NCBI GenBank assembly: GCA_002437285.1
Contig: DJOV01000102.1
Span: 1-20,903, forward strand
DNA length: 20,903 nucleotides
Direction: 5' to 3'
From: Prevotella sp. UBA6429
GTDB lineage: Bacteria; Bacteroidota; Bacteroidia; Bacteroidales; Bacteroidaceae
Positions 15,273 through 20,903 of this stretch are shown one piece after another; position 1 is the first letter of the stretch, and each line of letters opens with the position of its first letter. Under the pieces are notes generated by a model. It ran no database searches, was not told the DNA's origin, and worked only from the letters and a program-made list of their open reading frames with translations. A program made the position numbers and the translations under genes.

Positions 15273-15446
15273 ATGGAAAAATATGAACTATATGTGCTGA
15301 TCGCTGTCTTTGTTGTGCTCACTGTTATCATCGTATGGATTGGTGCCAAGAGCATCAGCGACATCCGCAGCCAAAAGAAAAAGCGTGAAGCCCGGCGGAA
15401 AGAATGGCAGGACAAGATACGTGGGCAACGCGAGGCCAACAGTTGA
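15273..15446 (+). CDS. 57-residue single-pass membrane peptide, unknown function
   Basis: A short open frame (MEKYELYVLIAVFV start, EANS end) that I read directly from the sequence. Residues about 6-24 are one hydrophobic segment and residues 32-53 form a very basic, probably helical tail (SQKKKREARRKEWQDKIRGQR). This predicts an N-out, C-in membrane peptide. It has its own consensus promoter just upstream and a shared terminator about 60 nt downstream, which argues that it is a real gene. There is no clear Shine-Dalgarno. It is divergent from ileS. I do not recognise the family: a small membrane-complex subunit or a regulator are both possible. Confidence 0.68.
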   Translation: MEKYELYVLIAVFVVLTVIIVWIGAKSISDIRSQKKKREARRKEWQDKIRGQREANS

Positions 15447-15497
15447 GTCCCGTACCAATGCAAGGAGCAAACCTCATGATCCTCCAAGGGACGTTCT

Positions 15498-15552
15498 AAA
15501 CAAACAAAAGCCACACGGCATACCCGAAGGATCCAGGTAGGTCGTGTGGCTT
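15498..15552. terminator. Intrinsic terminator for the hisS operon, shared with the small peptide gene
   Basis: AAGCCACACG (15508-15517) and CGTGTGGCTT (15543-15552) form a 10-bp perfect stem, with TACC/GGTA pairing inside the loop. Leftward, the stem runs into a U-rich tail (TTTTGTTTGTTT, 15509-15498), ending the purA-hisS transcript. Rightward there is no U-run, but the stem may also end the 57-residue peptide mRNA. Confidence 0.75.
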
Positions 15553-15563
15553 ATTCAGCTTGC

Positions 15564-15581
15564 GACTATCATCAGATAGTC
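15564..15581. repeat. Perfect hairpin just after the hisS stop codon
   Basis: GACTATC (15564-15570) and GATAGTC (15575-15581) form a 7-bp stem with a 4-nt loop, 8 nt after the hisS stop and before the main terminator. Its arms share GACTATC/GATAGT with the hairpin after the dipeptidase gene at 6583-6605. Confidence 0.5.
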
Positions 15582-15589
15582 CGAAACTC

Positions 15590-16954
15590 CTATTTCAGCT
15601 CACTGACAAGCTCGTCGGCATCAACGAGTTTCTGCTCGCCCGTAGCCATGTTCTTAAGCGTCAGTTTGCCCGCAGCGATCTCATTCTCGCCCGCCAGCGC
15701 CACGTAAGCGATGCCTTTGGCATTGGCATAGCTCATCTGCTTCTTCATCTTGGCCTTGTCGGGATACATCTCCGTGCGTATGCCAGCCTGCCGAGCCTTT
15801 GCCACCAATGGGAGGCAATAGGCCGTTTCCTTCTCACCAAAGTTGATGAACAGCAGTTGGGTGGACTGCACCGCCTCATTGGGATAGAGGTCGAGTGCGT
15901 TGAGCACGTCATAGATGCGGTCGGCACCAAACGAAATGCCGACTCCCGAAAGACCGGGCATACCGAAGATGCCCGTGAGGTTGTCATAGCGCCCGCCACC
16001 CGTGATGGAGCCCATAGGCGTGTCGAGAGCCTTGACCTCGAAGATGGCTCCCGTATAGTAGTTGAGTCCTCGAGCCAGTGTAAGGTCAAGTTGTATCTCG
16101 TTCTTAAGTTCGCAAGATTTCAAGCAATCAAGAATGAACTTAGTCTCCTCCACGCCCTTCAGTCCCGTCTCCGAAGTCTTCAAGACGTCAGCGATGACTT
16201 GCAGCTTCTCGTCGTTGCTGCCAGAAAGCGATATGATGGGTTGCAACTTGTTGATAGCCTCTTCGCTCAAGCCATCCCCCCGCAGTTCCTCATTGACGTT
16301 GTCGAGTCCGATTTTGTCGAGCTTGTCTATGGCGACAGTGATGTCGACAATCTTGTCAGCCTCACCGATCACCTCCGCTATTCCCGTGAGGATCTTACGG
16401 TTGTTGATCTTGATTTGCACACGAATTCCCAAGCGTTGGAACACCGTGTCAACGATTTGCATCAGCTCCACCTCGTTGAGCAGCGAGTCAGACCCCACCA
16501 CATCAGCGTCACATTGGTAGAACTCACGGTAACGGCCCTTCTGCGGGCGGTCAGCGCGCCATACCGGTTGTATCTGGTAACGCTTAAAGGGGAGTTGCAA
16601 CTCATCGCGGTGCATGACCACATATCGTGCGAAAGGCACTGTGAGATCATATCGCAGTCCCTTCTCGCAGAGATGCGAGGCCAAATGCAGGCTGTTGCGT
16701 TCTCGCAACTGCTCATCCGTCACCTTGCTCAGGTAGTCACCCGAATTGAGCACCTTGAATAGCAGCTTGTCACCCTCTTCGCCATATTTGCCCATCAGCG
16801 TGTGCAACGTCTCCATTGCGGGCGTCTCAATCTGCTGAAAACCATACAAGGCATAGACATCCTTGATGGTGTTGAATATGTAATTACGCTTGGCCATCTC
16901 CTCAGGGCCGAAGTCACGTGTACCCTTGGGGATGGATGGTTTCTGATTTCCCAT
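15590..16954 (-). CDS. hisS: Histidine-tRNA ligase
   Basis: A 454-residue class II aminoacyl-tRNA synthetase that charges tRNA-His. Motif 1 region: KGTRDFGPEEMAKRN and IETPAMETLHTLMGKYGEEGDKL (about residues 10-65). Motif 2: RYDLTVPFARYVVMH, then YQIQPVWRADRPQKGRYREFYQCDADVVG (about 101-154). The histidine-specific loop LARGLNYYTGAIFEV and GGGRYDNL precede motif 3 (GISFGADRIYDVL). The C-terminal Rossmann-like anticodon domain runs from about 360 to 454. Length is normal for the longer bacterial form. The ATG lies 12 nt after the purA stop, so the two genes are surely co-transcribed. Confidence 0.97.
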   Translation of the reverse strand: MGNQKPSIPKGTRDFGPEEMAKRNYIFNTIKDVYALYGFQQIETPAMETLHTLMGKYGEEGDKLLFKVLNSGDYLSKVTDEQLRERNSLHLASHLCEKGLRYDLTVPFARYVVMHRDELQLPFKRYQIQPVWRADRPQKGRYREFYQCDADVVGSDSLLNEVELMQIVDTVFQRLGIRVQIKINNRKILTGIAEVIGEADKIVDITVAIDKLDKIGLDNVNEELRGDGLSEEAINKLQPIISLSGSNDEKLQVIADVLKTSETGLKGVEETKFILDCLKSCELKNEIQLDLTLARGLNYYTGAIFEVKALDTPMGSITGGGRYDNLTGIFGMPGLSGVGISFGADRIYDVLNALDLYPNEAVQSTQLLFINFGEKETAYCLPLVAKARQAGIRTEMYPDKAKMKKQMSYANAKGIAYVALAGENEIAAGKLTLKNMATGEQKLVDADELVSELK

Positions 16955-16966
16955 AAATGCCTTTCT

Positions 16967-18244
16967 TTATTTTCTTACGATGGTTTGCTCGCGATCCGGA
17001 CCGATAGAGATGATGCGGATCGGCGTCTCCAGGTAGTCTTCCAGGAACTTGACATAATCGCTGAAAGCCTGCGGGAACTGCTCCTCGCCGGTAAACTTGG
17101 TCATGTCGGTCTTCCATCCCGGCATTTCCTTGTAGACGGGCGTCACATCATCAATCTCGTAGGGGAAGTCACTGGTCTCCGTACCGTCCTTCAGGCGATA
17201 AGCCACGCAAGCCTTGATGGTGTCGAAATCATCGAGCACATCGCTCTTCATCATGATAAGTTCGGTCACGCCATTGACCATCACGCTATACTTCAGCTGT
17301 ACGAGGTCAATCCAGCCACAGCGGCGCTCACGTCCAGTGACTGCTCCATACTCGTGGCCAAGGTCGCGTATGCGCTTGCCCGTCTCGTCAAACAGCTCTG
17401 TGGGGAACGGCCCTGCGCCGACGCGGGTGCAGTAGGCTTTCATGATGCCAAACACATTGCCGATTTTGTTCGGCCCTATGCCCAGTCCTGTGCAAGCTCC
17501 CGCACAGATGGTGTTGCTTGAGGTGACAAAGGGATAACTGCCGAAGTCAACATCGAGCATGGTTCCCTGTGCGCCCTCACAGAGGATCGTCTTATCGTCA
17601 CGAAGCAGTTTGTTGACCTCAATCTCACTGTCGACGATATGGAATTTGCGCAGATACTCCACGCCCTCCATCCACTTCTTCTCCGTCTCCTCCAGTCCAT
17701 CGAAGTCCGTCCAGCCCATTGACTTCAGGCGGTTCATGTGCATCTCCTTGTGCTTGGCATATTTCTCCTCGAAGTTCTCAAGGATGTCACCCACACGCAG
17801 ACCGGTGCGGCTCACCTTGTCGGTGTAAGTCGGTCCGATGCCCTTACCCGTGGTTCCCACCTTGTTCTTGCCTTTTGCAGCCTCAATGGCACGGTCTAGC
17901 AAGCGGTGTGTGGGCATGATGAGATGAGCCTTCTTGGAGATGTGCAAACGATGTTGCAATTCATGTCCGCTCTTCTCCAAGCTCTTGGCCTCGTCCATAA
18001 ACAAATCAGGGGCCAAGACCACACCATTGCCAATGATGTTGACCTTGCCGCCTTGGAAGATGCCTGAAGGAATGCTGCGAAGCACATACTTCTGTCCCTC
18101 AAACTCCAAGGTGTGGCCAGCGTTGGGGCCTCCCTGGAAACGAGCCACGACATCATAATGGGGGGTAAGCACATCCACTACCTTACCTTTGCCCTCATCG
18201 CCCCACTGCAGTCCCAGCAGAACATCTACTTTACCTGTATTCAT
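16967..18244 (-). CDS. purA: Adenylosuccinate synthetase
   Basis: A 425-residue GTP-dependent enzyme that joins IMP and aspartate to form adenylosuccinate, the first step from IMP to AMP. The P-loop-like QWGDEGKGK holds D16, and GGPNAGHT holds H44, both catalytic in the family. GTTGKGIGPTYTDK, RTGLRVGD, CEGAQGTMLDVDFGSYPFVTSSN, TRVGAGPFPTEL and VTGRERRCGWIDLVQLKY follow in the expected order. Length is standard. It sits between the YggS-type gene (38-nt gap) and hisS (12-nt gap). Confidence 0.97.
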   Translation of the reverse strand: MNTGKVDVLLGLQWGDEGKGKVVDVLTPHYDVVARFQGGPNAGHTLEFEGQKYVLRSIPSGIFQGGKVNIIGNGVVLAPDLFMDEAKSLEKSGHELQHRLHISKKAHLIMPTHRLLDRAIEAAKGKNKVGTTGKGIGPTYTDKVSRTGLRVGDILENFEEKYAKHKEMHMNRLKSMGWTDFDGLEETEKKWMEGVEYLRKFHIVDSEIEVNKLLRDDKTILCEGAQGTMLDVDFGSYPFVTSSNTICAGACTGLGIGPNKIGNVFGIMKAYCTRVGAGPFPTELFDETGKRIRDLGHEYGAVTGRERRCGWIDLVQLKYSVMVNGVTELIMMKSDVLDDFDTIKACVAYRLKDGTETSDFPYEIDDVTPVYKEMPGWKTDMTKFTGEEQFPQAFSDYVKFLEDYLETPIRIISIGPDREQTIVRK

Positions 18245-18282
18245 AAGCCAGAATAATTTATTTAGTATCTTTTCTTTCTACG

Positions 18283-18957
18283 TTAATAAACTCGCGGTCC
18301 AAAGATAGCCGTGCCCACACGCACCATATTGGACCGGCACGCCACGGCAATCTGATAGTCATGGCTCATGCCCCATGAGCGTATGGAGAAAGCCTCGTCG
18401 TCAGCAAAATAATCGCGCTTCACCTCATCGAAGAAGTTGGCCGCTGTCATCATTTCCTGACGGATGCGGTCCTCGTCGTCCACATGACTGGCCATCATCA
18501 TCAGTCCGCTGATGTGCACGTGCTTCAAGTTTCGCCATTCGCCCGCCTTCAGCAAGTCGCGGCATGCGTCGAGCGTAAACCCATACTTGGTCTCCTCCTC
18601 AGCGATGTGCAACTCCAGCAGCACGTTGACGACACGATCGTGCTTGGCGGCCTGCTTGTCTATCTCCTTCAAGAGCTTCAGCGAGTCTACCGCCTCGATC
18701 ATGCTGATGTAAGGTGCGATGTATTTCACCTTGTTGGTCTGCAGATGGCCGATGAAGTGCCACTCAATGTCCTTGGGCAGTTCGACCACCTTCTTGCTCA
18801 GTTCTTGCTCATGGCTCTCTCCGAAGACACGCTGTCCCACGGCATAGGCCGCCTCCACATACTCTTTGGGGTGAAACTTGCTGATGGCAACGAGGCGTAC
18901 GCCTTCCGGAAGGTTGCCAAGCACTTCTTTTAAGTTTTTAGCAACATCCACATTCAT
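18283..18957 (-). CDS. YggS-family pyridoxal-phosphate homeostasis protein
   Basis: A 224-residue single-domain PLP-binding protein of the YggS/PROSC family. These proteins have no firmly assigned reaction and help control the free PLP pool and amino-acid balance. The PLP Lys is K27 in LVAISKFHP. Other marks are FGESHEQEL, IEWHFIGHLQTNKVKYI, EETKYGF, HISGLMMMAS, SWGMSHDYQIAV and the phosphate-binding VRVGTAIFGPR at the C terminus. ATG 18957 is chosen because it overlaps the stop of the preceding DUF4494 gene as TGATG, indicating translational coupling. An in-frame GTG at 18960 would only add one residue. Confidence 0.94.
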   Translation of the reverse strand: MNVDVAKNLKEVLGNLPEGVRLVAISKFHPKEYVEAAYAVGQRVFGESHEQELSKKVVELPKDIEWHFIGHLQTNKVKYIAPYISMIEAVDSLKLLKEIDKQAAKHDRVVNVLLELHIAEEETKYGFTLDACRDLLKAGEWRNLKHVHISGLMMMASHVDDEDRIRQEMMTAANFFDEVKRDYFADDEAFSIRSWGMSHDYQIAVACRSNMVRVGTAIFGPRVY

Positions 18958-19475
18958 CACTTGGTCTCCTTGTTCTCTTCGGCCTGTTCGTATTCGGGTT
19001 TGGCATCGTCTTGCCCTTGCGTCTTGGGCTTGGCATTGTGCTCAAAGACATCCATGATCTGCGTTTCCGTAATAGATGCGATGGCATAGTCTATCATCGT
19101 TCCACCCATCACCTCGTCGATATACTTCACCGCGAGGGGCAAGGTGCCCGCCTGCACCAGATAGTTGACGTTGGAGCGTTTTTCCTTCTCCGTCTTTTCG
19201 TCGAGCGTAATAAACTGCAACTTAGCCTTGTACCACTTGTCATCTTTCTCCTTGTCGCTGAAGAAGATCTCATGATATGGCGCGGGCTTGATGTTGGTAA
19301 TCTTGTAGTCACCACTGATGTAGACACTCATCTCGTCAATCACCTCAGTCTCAGCCTCCGAGAAGCTAAGCGCGTCGACCACGTATTGCTCTGTGACGGG
19401 TTTCTGCGAACCGTCCTCCACGGTCTTGTCGTAACGTATTTTGGTCTCAAACCAATCCGATGTTCTTGATCTCAT
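18957..19475 (-). CDS. DUF4494 family protein
   Basis: A 172-residue cytosolic protein of unknown function. WFETKIRYDKTVEDGSQKPVTEQYVVDALSFSEAE at the N terminus is the DUF4494 signature, a family I know only from Bacteroidota. The core (residues about 8-150) looks like alternating strands and helices. The last about 25 residues are acidic and Gln/Lys-rich (KPEYEQAEENKETK), probably disordered. There is no signal peptide or membrane segment. It lies between the Rep-like gene (17-nt gap) and the YggS-type gene (overlap), so it probably works in the same transcript, but its role cannot be inferred. Confidence 0.85.
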   Translation of the reverse strand: MRSRTSDWFETKIRYDKTVEDGSQKPVTEQYVVDALSFSEAETEVIDEMSVYISGDYKITNIKPAPYHEIFFSDKEKDDKWYKAKLQFITLDEKTEKEKRSNVNYLVQAGTLPLAVKYIDEVMGGTMIDYAIASITETQIMDVFEHNAKPKTQGQDDAKPEYEQAEENKETK

Positions 19476-19492
19476 AATATATATAAGGTATG

Positions 19493-20653
19493 TTATTCTT
19501 GTTGCTGCCTGCCCACTCCCCGTATGAGGTTGTCCAACGTGCGGTAGGTGTATGCGGCGCGGTCGTGTATGGTCAGGTCACTCTTGAGTCTGCTGCGCAG
19601 GTCAACGAGCTTCGACATGGCGCTCTGGTAGTTGTCTGCCGTGATGCGCTCGCTCATCTTCTGGGCCACTGTTGGGTCAAAGCCGAAATAGCGCATGAGC
19701 GTGTCGGCAAACACCTGTCGTTGCTGGTCGGTGAGGTGTTGCAGATTCTCATTGAACTTGTTGTGTGGTTGGAAGATATGAAACACCAGTTCGTCAGGTT
19801 CCCCACCCCGCTGTCCATGGTTGTACACCTTCTCATAATCGAAGTAGCAATCACAAAAGCCATTCTTGGCCATGGTCTGCAGCTCTTCCTTTGCAGGCTC
19901 AAGCACGCGTCGTGTGAAATCACTAAATTTCTTATAATTGGACTCCAACCTCAGCATCTTGCGAAATTCCAGCGTGTTGATCTTTCGGAAGCCCTTATCC
20001 TTCCAGCTCTCAATAAACATGTAGATGCGTTGCGAATAGCGATTGTGGCAGGCAAACACGATCTGCTTGCCCAGGTAATGGTAGCCAAACTCAAGCCCCA
20101 CCAGACGCTCCGCCACTGTACGGTCTATTTTCAGGATAGCATATTTCTCATAGATGGATGGGTCTTCGGGAATGTAGATGTCACAGAGGTTGGTGACCTT
20201 CAGATAGTTGCGCCCGTCCATGGTCTTGTAGGGAATCTCCACGGGTATGGTAGCCAGCATCTTGAGGCTTTGTCGCAACTGTGGATAATGATTGGGGTCG
20301 ACGGCCAACGACTTGAAAAGCGTCTTGATTTCCAGTCGTCCATCGTTGTCGAGCTCGGCATCCGAGAATATCTGCGGTTCGGTGCGCTGCTTGTTGAGGA
20401 GTTTCTTCAGCTTCGTCTGCATGAATTCCACAATGGCCACCAGGATGCGTATCTGTATGAGCGAATAGTCATGGCGCATCATCGTCACGGCGATGGGTTG
20501 CACCAGCCATGTCTCATCCTCCAGCGGAATGAGGTCTGTCGAGATGTTGCGCTTGATGTCTCTCTTCTTACCTTTTCCGAAGCCCTTGCGTGCTCGCTTG
20601 GCTACGGTTTTCTTGGTCTTTCCTGTTGTTGTGTTGGCCTTTGCGTCTGTCAT
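19493..20653 (-). CDS. Plasmid-type replication initiator (Rep_3/RepB-like), chromosomal context
   Basis: A 386-residue protein. Residues 1-38 are very basic and low-complexity (KTKKTVAKRARKGFGKGKKRD). Residues about 40-290 resemble the two winged-helix domains of Rep_3/RepB initiators: LVQPIAVTMMRHDYSLIQIRILVAIVEFMQ, a middle section with LKMLATIPVEIPYK, then RIYMFIESWKDKGFRKINTLEFRKMLRLE and FSDFTRRVLEPAKEELQ. Residues about 290-386 are helical. Such initiators bind iterons at plasmid origins, but no iterons or plasmid genes are seen here, and the gene heads a housekeeping cluster behind a good promoter. It may be a domesticated Rep acting as a DNA-binding or replication-linked protein. The family assignment rests on pattern recognition. 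Confidence 0.78.
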   Translation of the reverse strand: MTDAKANTTTGKTKKTVAKRARKGFGKGKKRDIKRNISTDLIPLEDETWLVQPIAVTMMRHDYSLIQIRILVAIVEFMQTKLKKLLNKQRTEPQIFSDAELDNDGRLEIKTLFKSLAVDPNHYPQLRQSLKMLATIPVEIPYKTMDGRNYLKVTNLCDIYIPEDPSIYEKYAILKIDRTVAERLVGLEFGYHYLGKQIVFACHNRYSQRIYMFIESWKDKGFRKINTLEFRKMLRLESNYKKFSDFTRRVLEPAKEELQTMAKNGFCDCYFDYEKVYNHGQRGGEPDELVFHIFQPHNKFNENLQHLTDQQRQVFADTLMRYFGFDPTVAQKMSERITADNYQSAMSKLVDLRSRLKSDLTIHDRAAYTYRTLDNLIRGVGRQQQE

Positions 20654-20690
20654 ACGTTTGTTATTTGCAGGCTTTCCGAAGAAATGCCTA

Positions 20691-20721
20691 CAAATTTAAG
20701 ACTATTTTGTGACATCACCAA
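20691..20721 (-). promoter_or_regulatory. Promoter of the rep-DUF4494-yggS-purA-hisS cluster
   Basis: On the minus strand TTG (20721-20719), a 20-nt spacer and TAAATTTG (20698-20691) match the Bacteroidota consensus. The -7 box lies 37 nt upstream of the Rep ATG. The next co-directional gaps are short, so it may serve all five genes, although internal promoters cannot be excluded. Confidence 0.7.
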
Positions 20722-20780
20722 GCAATTTCAATTATTTAACCGACAAGGGCGTTCGCAAAGCGCTCATGAAGGAGCAGCCG

Positions 20781-20903
20781 CTATTTTAACATTTTCGCTA
20801 CATCCCCTTCGCAAATGCTCATAAGATTTGCTATTTGCGTGATGGTCATGCCTCTTGCGGATAGGGCTCTTGCAGTATTTCGAAGCTGGCTGTCCTTCTG
20901 CTG
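20781..20903 (-). CDS. C-terminal end of a probable PD-(D/E)XK nuclease/Rpn-type transposase-like protein (partial)
   Basis: An open frame runs in from the right edge and ends with TAG at 20783-20781, giving 40 visible residues. The sequence LRNTARALSARGMTITQIANLMSICEGDVAKML has the shape of the C-terminal helix-turn-helix-like tail (ARxLxxxGxxxxxIAxxTGLSxxEI) of Rpn/PDDEXK_2 family proteins, which are often annotated as transposases and are frequent and multicopy in Prevotella and Bacteroides. The catalytic domain lies outside the window, so this rests on the tail only. Confidence 0.6.
   Translation of the reverse strand, partial: QQKDSQLRNTARALSARGMTITQIANLMSICEGDVAKMLK

Noticed and set aside
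15560..16762. 400-codon plus-strand open frame opposite hisS
   Set aside because: Fully antisense to hisS, whose motifs are intact. The translated product has no domain logic, and the frame begins inside the intergenic terminator area without a promoter.
19490..20824. 444-codon plus-strand open frame opposite the Rep-like gene
   Set aside because: Antisense to a continuous Rep-like protein and to the Rep promoter region. It lacks any recognisable motif or promoter.

Overview
The window looks like a chromosomal segment of a Prevotella-like bacterium (Bacteroidota, Bacteroidales). The evidence is the recurring TAnnTTTG -7 promoter element, Bacteroidota-restricted families (DUF4296, DUF4494), a secreted protein ending in a Prevotella-type C-terminal sorting tail, a very long IleS, and nearly absent Shine-Dalgarno sequences. 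Most genes are on the minus strand. Only the CMD/cupin gene and a 57-residue membrane peptide are on the plus strand. I saw no tRNA, rRNA, CRISPR array or complete insertion sequence.

Region by region, left to right. (1) 1-275 is gene-free. (2) 276-2762 (-) encodes a secreted GH95 alpha-L-fucosidase/galactosidase, divergent from (3) an exported CMD-cupin fusion at 3086-4174 (+). (4) 4187-4406 is a convergent intergenic stretch packed with hairpins. (5) 4407-6381 (-) encodes a large secreted beta-sandwich/Ig-like protein followed by a 62-residue acidic peptide, behind a well-formed promoter. (6) A strong terminator at about 6516-6559 closes (7) a tight five-gene minus-strand cluster: a DksA/TraR-like regulator, lspA, a DUF4296 lipoprotein, nadC and a C69/U34 dipeptidase. 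These genes touch, overlap, or lie at most about 11 nt apart. (8) ileS (11452-15078, -) lies upstream. Between it and the cluster is an RNA region with two mutually exclusive hairpins, the second followed by a U-run, which is the layout of an attenuator. (9) A 57-residue membrane peptide diverges from ileS, each gene with its own good promoter. (10) 15590-20653 (-) is a second co-directional cluster read as Rep-like protein, DUF4494, YggS-type PLP protein, purA, hisS, ending in a hairpin/U-rich terminator shared with the peptide gene. (11) The right edge holds the C-terminal 40 residues of a probable PD-(D/E)XK/Rpn-type transposase-like protein.

The core of the window is housekeeping: aminoacyl-tRNA synthesis (IleS, HisS), AMP synthesis (PurA), NAD synthesis (NadC), PLP homeostasis (YggS) and lipoprotein maturation (LspA, directly followed by a lipoprotein). 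The left third is envelope or exported function. The items most worth a second look are the attenuator-like element after ileS, the structured 4196-4396 region, the acidic peptide after the secreted protein, the plasmid-type Rep protein heading a housekeeping operon, and a repeated GACTATC/GATAGT hairpin just after two stop codons.
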